Below, in pieces: positions 24,630-30,724 of a stretch of DNA of 30,724 nucleotides. Positions within the stretch are counted from its first letter, which is position 1. The number at the start of each line of letters is the position of its first letter. The notes below the pieces were generated by a model. The model was given only the letters and a program-made list of their open reading frames with translations, was not told the origin of the DNA and searched no databases. The position numbers were made by a program, and so were the translations under genes. This DNA is from a virus, in the IMG/VR virus record IMGVR_UViG_3300047461_000024, positions 1 through 30,724 of that record, one strand, 5' to 3'.

Positions 24630-24876
24630 TCAGTTTTGATATGATTACCCAGTTGGCAAACTCACCTCCTAACCCCACAACATTATAGTCTGTATACTCC
24701 AACGCTTCTTCTCTCTCCATTCCATGTGATTGGAAATGTCGTACAATCTTTTCGTAATCGTACACAAGATAACCGTTATGTGTTACACCTATTATTGCTG
24801 ATCCCAAACCATCTAACTTATTAGCATCATCAGCTAAATGTTCTTGGATCATGGTCATGTTAAGTATCTTAACCAT
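24616..24876 (-). CDS. Conserved-looking hypothetical protein, 86 aa, after DNA polymerase
   Basis: The start is set at ATG 24876, one base after the polymerase stop, because a GGAG lies ten bases upstream. A longer in-frame version would overlap the polymerase end by about 90 bases. The sequence MTMIQEHLADDANKLDGLGS, then YLVYDYEKIVRHFQSHGMER and EEALEYTDYNVVG, is like small proteins I recall in phage early regions, where a similar EEAxEYxxxN pattern occurs. No catalytic motif. Function unknown. Confidence 0.68.
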   Translation of the reverse strand: MVKILNMTMIQEHLADDANKLDGLGSAIIGVTHNGYLVYDYEKIVRHFQSHGMEREEALEYTDYNVVGLGGEFANWVIISKLNDIL

Positions 24877-24877
24877 A

Positions 24878-26677
24878 TTAATGAGTCTCCGCCCAGTTGT
24901 TACCCACCTTGTATTCACCATCAAGTTTACATTTGAAGTTAAGTTCTTCTCCTGCTTGTACGATGGCATCTACGAAGGCTTGTCCTAGTTGTTCTGAATG
25001 CTCACTGTCGCAACTAAACTGTACTTCATCATGCACATTGGCGTGAAGTTCGTAGGGTAGGTCTAGTTCCTCAGCTATATTAGCAAAGCAGATTAATGAT
25101 TGTTTCATTATCACAGCCCCAGCGGATTGTAATAATAGATTCAAAGCACTGTGTGGTGAACGACAGGGTAGCTGTCTACCATCCAGTCCTCTGAGAAAGT
25201 TTGTTTGTTTTACTTTAGATTCAACAGCTTTCAATAACTGTGCTACAGCTGGTATCTTTTCTTTGAATGAGTTCTTCAATCGTTTACCATCAGCTCTTGT
25301 ACCGTTCACGATCTTACCTATCTTCTCATCACCAGCTCCATACAAGAACGCATAGATGAAAGTCTTTGCTTGGTCTCTTGTATCTAAGCCAGCTGCTTTC
25401 TGATTCTCTGTGTGGATATCTCCTTCAAGAATAGTCTTAGCATATGCACCCTTATCCCAAGGATGTAGGTAGTGTGCTAAACATCTAAGCTCTAACCCAC
25501 TAGCATCAGCTCCAACGAGAACCTTACCTTGTGGTGCAGTAAAACACTCACGACACTCTTTCCCAAAGGTAGCTCGTACTGCTGGTACTTGTGCTACATT
25601 AGGATTCATATGTGTACACCTACCACTAACTGCTCCGTTGGTATTCACACCACCATGTATCCTACCCTTCCTCACTAACTTAGTCCAAGCTTGATTACCT
25701 TCTGCTACCTGTCCAAGTCTCTTAGTTAATAATAAATACTCACACAACTGTAGTGCCTCTGGTGTACCTATAGATTTAAGAACACCTTCGTTGATTGCTG
25801 GTCGCTTCCCTTCGTACTGGCTAGGCTTCCAACCCATCTCTATCAAGCGTTCACATATCTGATCACGGCTGTTAGGATTAAATGGTATAGTTTTAGTTTT
25901 GTTTCTACCTACAAAGATATCACTTTGTTTGTATCCAACTTCAAGCATAGCTTTCTTGGATGTGAACTCATCACCGTTTCTATTTTCAAAGAAGGTAGAC
26001 TTCATATCTACTACAGTAGCTGGGAATGTTTTACTTAACTCATCCTTTAGCTCAGCTCTACGCACCATCAGTTTCTCTGTAAGTTTGTCAGCTGACTTAG
26101 AATCAAATGGGAAACCATTCAACTCTTGTTTACGCATCAACACAGCGAAGTAATGCTCAAGCTCTAGCATCTGCATACTAGGTTTCTTAGCCATCAACCA
26201 AATGTATAACGCTCGTGTAACTCTAACATCCTGCTTACAATACTCAATCATTTCTGGAGTACATTGAGACCAGTCAGTTGTTTCTCCGAACTCTCCTTTC
26301 AGTATACCAATCCGTTTACCCCAAGCCTTCAAGCTGTGGCTACCAATTAGTTCCTTATCAAAGTCATCCTTACGGAAGTCAATGCTTCGTACATCTGGGA
26401 ACATACACCTACCCATAAGAACAGTGTCTATAATTTGTGGGTATTTAAAATCATAGAGTTTACATAGAGCTGGTACATCAAAGCTAACTGCGTTGTGTCC
26501 AACGATTGCATCCATTGATTCTAAAATCTCAAGGCATCGTTCAATAGATGGACTATCTGTACCGACATAGACTTGATCCTCGTGTGCTACCACCATACAG
26601 TGTATCTGTTTCAAGTCTGAGAGGGTTGCGAAATCTTCTATCGCATTTGTTTCTATATCAAAGTAAGCTGTGTTCAT
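24878..26677 (-). CDS. DNA polymerase, family A with 3'-5' exonuclease (gp5-like)
   Basis: 599 residues (T7 gp5: 704). The proofreading domain is intact: D7 and E9 in FDIETNAIED, VGHNAVSFDVPAL, and YCKQDVRVTRALY. The polymerase motifs follow: motif A GADASGLELRCLAHYL with D391, motif B RDQAKTFIYAFLYGAGDEKI, and motif C NVHDEVQF with D550. The residue equivalent to E. coli Pol I F762 is tyrosine (last Y of KTFIY), as in T7. Between KTFP and FNPNSRD the thumb segment has 47 residues, clearly shorter than I recall for T7, and lacks the long basic loop that binds thioredoxin, so the processivity factor may differ. It starts one base before the primase-helicase stop region ends, with no large gap. 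Confidence 0.97.
   Translation of the reverse strand: MNTAYFDIETNAIEDFATLSDLKQIHCMVVAHEDQVYVGTDSPSIERCLEILESMDAIVGHNAVSFDVPALCKLYDFKYPQIIDTVLMGRCMFPDVRSIDFRKDDFDKELIGSHSLKAWGKRIGILKGEFGETTDWSQCTPEMIEYCKQDVRVTRALYIWLMAKKPSMQMLELEHYFAVLMRKQELNGFPFDSKSADKLTEKLMVRRAELKDELSKTFPATVVDMKSTFFENRNGDEFTSKKAMLEVGYKQSDIFVGRNKTKTIPFNPNSRDQICERLIEMGWKPSQYEGKRPAINEGVLKSIGTPEALQLCEYLLLTKRLGQVAEGNQAWTKLVRKGRIHGGVNTNGAVSGRCTHMNPNVAQVPAVRATFGKECRECFTAPQGKVLVGADASGLELRCLAHYLHPWDKGAYAKTILEGDIHTENQKAAGLDTRDQAKTFIYAFLYGAGDEKIGKIVNGTRADGKRLKNSFKEKIPAVAQLLKAVESKVKQTNFLRGLDGRQLPCRSPHSALNLLLQSAGAVIMKQSLICFANIAEELDLPYELHANVHDEVQFSCDSEHSEQLGQAFVDAIVQAGEELNFKCKLDGEYKVGNNWAETH
24887..24890 (-). promoter_or_regulatory. Shine-Dalgarno GGAG that fixes the start at 24876
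   Basis: GGAG in the last codons of the DNA polymerase gene lies ten bases before ATG 24876 and supports this start over the upstream in-frame codon. Confidence 0.6.
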
Positions 26678-26678
26678 A

Positions 26679-28283
26679 TTAGAAGGGGTTGTTTGTGTCT
26701 GTGTCCGCTGGTAAATCTTCTAATGTTTCTTCCACTAGTCTACCAGTTTGGTTATTGTAACGGAGAAAGCAAGCTTCACCTGTCTCTCCACTGAATCTAT
26801 TCTTTAGGATACGAACAGTAGTTCTATTCTTTAGATCCTCATCTTGTTGGTTACGCTCCACACCTATCACCATATCAGATAGCTGACCTAAACCAGCTGA
26901 CCCACGCAAGTGTCCGAGTGTAGTTTCTCTCCCCTCTTCAAAACCTCTTCCCTCTGGTCTCTTCAAGTGACTGACTAATAACATACCAACTTGTGTTTCT
27001 TCTACCAAGCTACGAAGCTTAGTCATTAGCATATCTATCATCTTTCTTTCATCACCATCTTGTCCACTGACTACGATACTAACATGGTCTAAGAATATCC
27101 ACTTACATCCTAGAGCCTTGTTCATATATCTAATACGATTGATTAGGTTATCTGATTCAATAGAACCCCAGTGATCATAGGTAACAAAGTTCCCACTACC
27201 TACTGTAGCTTTGAAAGCTTGATCCATAACTTCGTCTGGTACTACTTCACCTAAGTGTAGCTGTGTGTTGCAGTGTAGTCCCATAATACCTAGAGCTGTA
27301 CGCTTGATGCTTTCCTCTAGTGCTATGTATCCTACCTTCTGTCCTTGGTTCAGTAATCCATACGCTATCTCACGACAGACGCTTGACTTACCTACCCCAC
27401 TACCAGCACAGAATGTAGTAATCTCTCCCACTCGTATACCACGAGTAACTTTATTCAGACCAGCATATGGATACTGTGCGGACTCTACTTCTGTATCATC
27501 AGTAATCAACTCCCACATATCAGTACCTTCAACGATACCGTCTGGTCTCCAAGGTTTAGCATTCCATCCAGCTTGTACAATCTCTGCACCTCTACCCTCT
27601 GTCAGTAGATCGTTAGGATCTTTAGCTGATAGATGTGCTATCCTTGCTTTACCTATAGATAGAATAGATGCACAGTTTTTTGCGGCTTGTCTCCCAGCTT
27701 CATCTTGATCAAACATCAGAACAACTTCATCAAATGATTCAAAGTATTCTAAGTGATCCTTGAAAGTTTTGTTAGCATTACCAGCTCCACTTGGTAGAGA
27801 TACCACAGCCCACTTTCCTTCTAGGACTGTAGCCACAGAGAGAGTATCTATCTCTCCCTCTGTGACTGTGATTCTTCTACCACCTTGGAACAGATGCCAA
27901 CCAAACGGTGTATTTACTTTACCGACAATACGAAAAGTTTTGTCTGGGAATCTTATCTTCTGTCCTATTACCTTACCATCTTTATCTCTATAGTTAGCAA
28001 TATGACAGGGCTTCCCATCCTTCTGACCTACACGATAGTCATACTTACGACAGATGTCTTCTTGTATACAACGCTTAGGTAGGTCTTGAAATTCTCCACC
28101 AACAAAATTAGTAGGTAAAGGTTGGTGGGTTACGGTTGTTGTGGAGTGACTTGGTGTAAACTTCTCACAACTGAAACACTTAGTTGATCCGTCAACATTA
28201 AGTGTGAGTGCATCGCTTGACCCACAATCTGGGCAAGCTAGGTGTGTTTTAAGGGCGGTGATTTTTTCTTCTGTGTTAGCCAT
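26679..28283 (-). CDS. Primase-helicase (gp4-like)
   Basis: 534 residues. The zinc ribbon uses C17, C20, C36 and C39, the same positions as in T7 gp4, which fixes the start at ATG 28283 rather than the in-frame TTG 28313. The TOPRIM domain shows VTEGEIDTLS (E142, E144) and VVLMFDQDEAGRQAA. The helicase has Walker A AGSGVGKSS with K299, then WIFLDHVSIV (Walker B), LLVSHLKRP (motif 3) and ILKNRFSGETGEACFLRYN (arginine finger region). The C-terminus is acidic and polar (LPADTDTNNPF), ending in Phe as in T7 gp4, where the tail contacts DNA polymerase. It overlaps the endonuclease gene by 46 bases; the T7 lysozyme gene that normally lies here is missing. Confidence 0.97.
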   Translation of the reverse strand: MANTEEKITALKTHLACPDCGSSDALTLNVDGSTKCFSCEKFTPSHSTTTVTHQPLPTNFVGGEFQDLPKRCIQEDICRKYDYRVGQKDGKPCHIANYRDKDGKVIGQKIRFPDKTFRIVGKVNTPFGWHLFQGGRRITVTEGEIDTLSVATVLEGKWAVVSLPSGAGNANKTFKDHLEYFESFDEVVLMFDQDEAGRQAAKNCASILSIGKARIAHLSAKDPNDLLTEGRGAEIVQAGWNAKPWRPDGIVEGTDMWELITDDTEVESAQYPYAGLNKVTRGIRVGEITTFCAGSGVGKSSVCREIAYGLLNQGQKVGYIALEESIKRTALGIMGLHCNTQLHLGEVVPDEVMDQAFKATVGSGNFVTYDHWGSIESDNLINRIRYMNKALGCKWIFLDHVSIVVSGQDGDERKMIDMLMTKLRSLVEETQVGMLLVSHLKRPEGRGFEEGRETTLGHLRGSAGLGQLSDMVIGVERNQQDEDLKNRTTVRILKNRFSGETGEACFLRYNNQTGRLVEETLEDLPADTDTNNPF

Positions 28284-28645
28284 GTGTCTGGTATGTGCGG
28301 TCCTTTGCACCAAGGGTAGCCAAGCTTGTCAGCCCAGTCACAGTTCCTTGTCTTAGAACCTTTGTAAATTTTGTTGTATGGGTTTTGAAATACAAAACGA
28401 ATATCTAACTCTGGATACTGTTCCTTTATCCATTTGTGTTTCTGTCGGTCAGAGGGTTTAAGATACCCTTTGACTTCAAGAATGATATTGTTTGAGAGAA
28501 CGAAGTCTGGAGTGTATCGTCTGTTCTGTGCAGGTTGCACGAACTTGATTACATCTTCCTCGTAAGTGAAGGACAGCCCAGTCGTAGATAAGAACTGAGC
28601 TACCCTCCCCTCAAAACGAGATCTAAAAGTCTCCGCTGACATCAT
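28238..28645 (-). CDS. Endonuclease I, Holliday junction resolvase (gp3-like)
   Basis: 135 residues, against 149 in T7 gp3. It cleaves branched DNA and helps degrade host DNA and resolve packaging substrates. The catalytic set is present: E12 (SRFEGRV), D47 (RRYTPDF), E57 and K59 (ILEVKGYLK). The following DRQKHKWIKEQYPELDIRFV and KIYKGSKT stretches match T7 closely. ATG 28645 is chosen because AAAGGA lies eight bases upstream; ATG 28642 is next to it. It overlaps the SSB gene by 23 bases and the primase gene by 46. Confidence 0.95.
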   Translation of the reverse strand: MMSAETFRSRFEGRVAQFLSTTGLSFTYEEDVIKFVQPAQNRRYTPDFVLSNNIILEVKGYLKPSDRQKHKWIKEQYPELDIRFVFQNPYNKIYKGSKTRNCDWADKLGYPWCKGPHIPDTWLTQKKKSPPLKHT

Positions 28646-29210
28646 CAAACGATTCCTTTAATGACTCACCGCCACTAACGAAACCATCTTCGTCTTCAAA
28701 CCCAAAGCTGTTGGCGTTACCTCCACCTCCAAACTCTACAAGTTCTATTACTTGTACAGCTTTTAGTGTTAGTGTCATACCGAATCCCATTGATGGTGCA
28801 AACCAGCAACGAGGTTGAACAGCACATTTTACAATACTACCTCCACCTACATTGGCATCAATCATATTACCTTTAGCATCAAACAACTTGATAGAGAACT
28901 CATATACTTCTCCACCCTTAGCAGTACGCTTAGCAGGTTGTTTGGTTTTGATAATGTAATCGCCTTCATCATCAACAGAGATTGGAAACGAAGGAGCTTT
29001 CTTTAACTTCTTCCCCTTGATCTGACACTCTCTGTCGTAGGCTTGTTCGTATGTTTCTTTAAGCGTTGCTTCAAACGCTTTACCTTCTTCCTCTGATACA
29101 ACTATATCACAGGTATAGACCCCATCCGAATCAAATGTTGTGTTCGGTGTATTAACATATGGGTATCTCGCTTTACCTTTCGGTGTTACTATTGATTTAT
29201 TTTTGCTCAT
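28623..29210 (-). CDS. Single-stranded DNA-binding protein (gp2.5-like)
   Basis: 195 residues (T7 gp2.5: 232). It coats ssDNA at the fork and recruits polymerase and helicase. Features: an N-terminal TPKGKARYPYVNTPNTTFDS, an OB-fold core with many beta strands (GDYIIKTKQPAK, YEFSIKLFDAKGNMI, VKCAVQPRCWF, MTLTLKAVQVIELV), and an acidic C-terminal tail ending DDVSGDF, with the terminal Phe that is essential in T7 gp2.5. Located between RNAP and endonuclease I exactly as in T7. Starts four bases after the RNAP stop, with no evident Shine-Dalgarno site. Confidence 0.95.
   Translation of the reverse strand: MSKNKSIVTPKGKARYPYVNTPNTTFDSDGVYTCDIVVSEEEGKAFEATLKETYEQAYDRECQIKGKKLKKAPSFPISVDDEGDYIIKTKQPAKRTAKGGEVYEFSIKLFDAKGNMIDANVGGGSIVKCAVQPRCWFAPSMGFGMTLTLKAVQVIELVEFGGGGNANSFGFEDEDGFVSGGESLKESFDDVSGDF
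28654..28659 (-). promoter_or_regulatory. Shine-Dalgarno AAAGGA for endonuclease I
   Basis: AAAGGA, within the last codons of the SSB gene, lies eight bases before ATG 28645 and favours that start over the adjacent in-frame TTG 28648. Confidence 0.55.
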
Positions 29211-29213
29211 AAT

Positions 29214-30724
29214 TTAACTGAATATGTATTTTGAATTTTGTATATCTTGTATATTAAAGTTACCATAACACGGTAACTCTGGAAGTGTCAAGTCATTAGC
29301 TTCCTCAAGATTGTTTTTTAAGATAGCTAACTGATCTTGTTCAAAGATCTCAACTAATGTTTGTCGGATCTGATTTGCCATAGTATCGCAGTTCACACTA
29401 TGTGTACCATAGCTGTCGTGTACCATTGCGAAGTCTTTGATGCCGAGTTGTTCACACTTATTAACAGTCATATGTAAACAACTCGCATCAAGACTATGAA
29501 CAAAATTTGGAGAGCTACCTTGTGCTTGTCTTTTCGGAGACATCTTATCTAAATCTTCTCGGAACTTTACTCGTAATACTTGCTCACCTATCTTGGTGCG
29601 TATACTTTTCTGTTCCCATTTCTGATAAGCTTGGTTACAAGGGAAGCCACTTGGACTGACCCAATAGAATGGTCTATCAAATTTTGCTAGAGTTCTAGCT
29701 GTGTTCTGTAACCAAGCCATAGCTTCTCTTGGTTTACCTACCACTTGATTGATTGCTTCCCATATCTTTGAGGATAGGTAAGCTGTAGCTTGGAAGCGGT
29801 TGCTCTCATCAAATGGATCGTCAGCTCCACCTCGTACCTTTTCTAGATACCACTGATTAACATATGACCTAGCACTGTGTGGTGTAGAACCATACGGTTG
29901 AGTCATTGTTGGTCTCTTGGATGCTGATCTGTTTACCCCAAAGGTCAGCCACTTGTTTGCAAATGGATTACTACCTGCCTCAGCTCGTAGATATTCACAA
30001 GCTTTCTCAGCTACGATTCCATAGATGTCCTCTGGATAATTCGTAGGTGCTACATTAGTAGCGATGCAAGACGATTCATCACGAGTAAGCATTCCAAGAA
30101 TCTGTAGTCCGTTGTTACTAGCATCCATCTGACAAGGTAGATGAGTAGAGAACTTGCTCCCCTCTCTATGCATCCTTTGAAACTCGTAAGCAAATGCGAG
30201 GAATTGGAATGTTTCATCAGCTTCATTTAAAAAATCTAAAGCGGATAGTGGGTTAGTAGCTAGTTGGTCTATTTGTTTAGTGTTCTCTATGACCCAATCT
30301 ATCCGCTGTGTATAAGTTCCTTTGAACCCAAAGCAATTAGCTCCATGGATGAACAACCATTTCAGTTCATCATCTGTGGTAGCTCGTACCCCTCTATCAA
30401 AATGCAGTAATGCCTTAGCAAAATCTGCTCCCATATGATTCACATAAGCAGGCACAGCATATGCTCTACCTCTGAAGTCACATTGGTGGGGTAAATAAAA
30501 TCTAGTGTTGTTATACTTCTGAGCTAGACCAATAGTATTTAATACTAGTAGCCTACGACTTTTAGTGGATGCATTGAAGTCATATATCTGAGCCGCCTTG
30601 CGTTTCCATATAGTCTTAGCTATCTCATCTGTCTCATCCTGTGGGAAGGGAGGTAACACTTCATCCTCTCTTGATGGTAAACTACCAATAGGTATACCTT
30701 CATCCCAAAAAGTTTTCAATGTAC
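29214..30724 (-). CDS. Phage single-subunit RNA polymerase, N-terminus beyond window
   Basis: The frame is open from the stop at 29214 to the window edge, so the gene is cut at its 5' end; about 500 codons, the palm, fingers and thumb-adjacent parts, are present. Catalytic features match T7 RNAP: the first metal-binding Asp in CQMDASNNGLQ (30123-30125), Lys and Tyr of the O helix in SASKRPTMTQPYGS (29916-29918 and 29892-29894), and the second Asp in AMVHDSYGTH (29415-29417). FRGRAYAVPAY corresponds to T7 WRGRVYAVSMF, and PNFVHSLDASCL to PNFVHSQDGSHL. It drives transcription of the phage genes. The C-terminus, SKYIFS, differs from the T7 FAFA foot. The first in-frame start-like codon in the window is internal, not the true start. 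Confidence 0.97.
   Translation of the reverse strand, partial: TLKTFWDEGIPIGSLPSREDEVLPPFPQDETDEIAKTIWKRKAAQIYDFNASTKSRRLLVLNTIGLAQKYNNTRFYLPHQCDFRGRAYAVPAYVNHMGADFAKALLHFDRGVRATTDDELKWLFIHGANCFGFKGTYTQRIDWVIENTKQIDQLATNPLSALDFLNEADETFQFLAFAYEFQRMHREGSKFSTHLPCQMDASNNGLQILGMLTRDESSCIATNVAPTNYPEDIYGIVAEKACEYLRAEAGSNPFANKWLTFGVNRSASKRPTMTQPYGSTPHSARSYVNQWYLEKVRGGADDPFDESNRFQATAYLSSKIWEAINQVVGKPREAMAWLQNTARTLAKFDRPFYWVSPSGFPCNQAYQKWEQKSIRTKIGEQVLRVKFREDLDKMSPKRQAQGSSPNFVHSLDASCLHMTVNKCEQLGIKDFAMVHDSYGTHSVNCDTMANQIRQTLVEIFEQDQLAILKNNLEEANDLTLPELPCYGNFNIQDIQNSKYIFS

Noticed and set aside
24877-24969. Upstream extension of the 86-residue gene to 24969
   Set aside because: It would overlap the end of DNA polymerase by about 90 bases, whereas ATG 24876 has a GGAG ten bases upstream.
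27265-27708. 147-codon open frame on the plus strand
   Set aside because: Antisense to primase-helicase, which has complete catalytic motifs across this stretch.
30539-30555. TAATACTAGTAGC on the plus strand, identical over 13 bases to the capsid leader element
   Set aside because: It is antisense inside the RNAP gene; one 13-base match among all pairs in 30 kb is expected by chance.
1-30724. tRNA genes, CRISPR arrays, insertion sequences, integrase or attachment sites
   Set aside because: No cloverleaf, direct-repeat array, transposase or recombinase motif was noticed on either strand. The region is fully occupied by phage genes.

Overview
The window is one strand-coherent block of a short-tailed, T7-like (Autographiviridae-type) phage genome. 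Every gene I can support lies on the minus strand and reads leftward, from about 30.7 kb to 1. The evidence is a single-subunit RNA polymerase followed in T7 order by ssDNA-binding protein, endonuclease I, primase-helicase, family A DNA polymerase and 5'-3' exonuclease. Portal, scaffold, capsid, tail tube A and B, four internal virion proteins, a holin and both terminase subunits follow. The sequence is AT-rich. Several small accessory families (dATP/dGTP diphosphohydrolase-like, CPAGIAWAK-type, DUF5872/DUF6321-like basic proteins) remind me of phages of marine bacterioplankton such as pelagiphages and cyanophages. That host guess is inference; nothing here proves a host. The genome is cut at both ends: the RNA polymerase lacks its N-terminal part and the large terminase lacks its C-terminal part.

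Layout, right to left. (1) 30724-23140, transcription and DNA metabolism: RNAP, SSB, endonuclease I, primase-helicase, DNA polymerase, a small conserved protein, a PD-(D/E)xK-like protein, FEN-type exonuclease, and a nucleotide diphosphohydrolase-like protein. (2) 23150-19989: four small proteins and a 740-residue fibre or adhesin-like protein. (3) 19996-15355, head: portal, scaffold, a three-segment holin-like membrane protein, a chain of five tiny lysine-rich genes, then the major capsid protein and a strong intrinsic terminator (the equivalent of T7 Tphi). (4) 15297-11066, tail: a tail tube A that contains its domain twice, and tail tube B. (5) 11094-1514: internal virion proteins 13, 14, 15 and 16. 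The last is 2004 residues long and carries an HEXXH metallopeptidase-like site. (6) 1521-1, lysis and packaging: a 54-residue holin, small terminase and large terminase, all overlapping.

The genes are packed almost without gaps. Many junctions are TAATG or short overlaps, so translational coupling is probably the main way expression levels are linked. Only two non-coding gaps exceed 50 bases: 16381-16502 upstream of the capsid gene and 15298-15354 (the terminator). No stretch of more than about 300 bases lacks a gene.

Departures from the T7 plan that deserve attention: the six-gene translationally coupled block of basic mini-proteins next to the capsid gene; a zinc-peptidase-like site in the ejected gp16 homologue; duplicated tail tube A; no T7-type lysozyme between endonuclease and primase; no tail fibre gene after gp16 but an adhesin-like gene before the portal; and a DNA polymerase with a shortened thumb insertion where T7 binds thioredoxin. 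I saw no tRNA, CRISPR array, insertion sequence or integrase.
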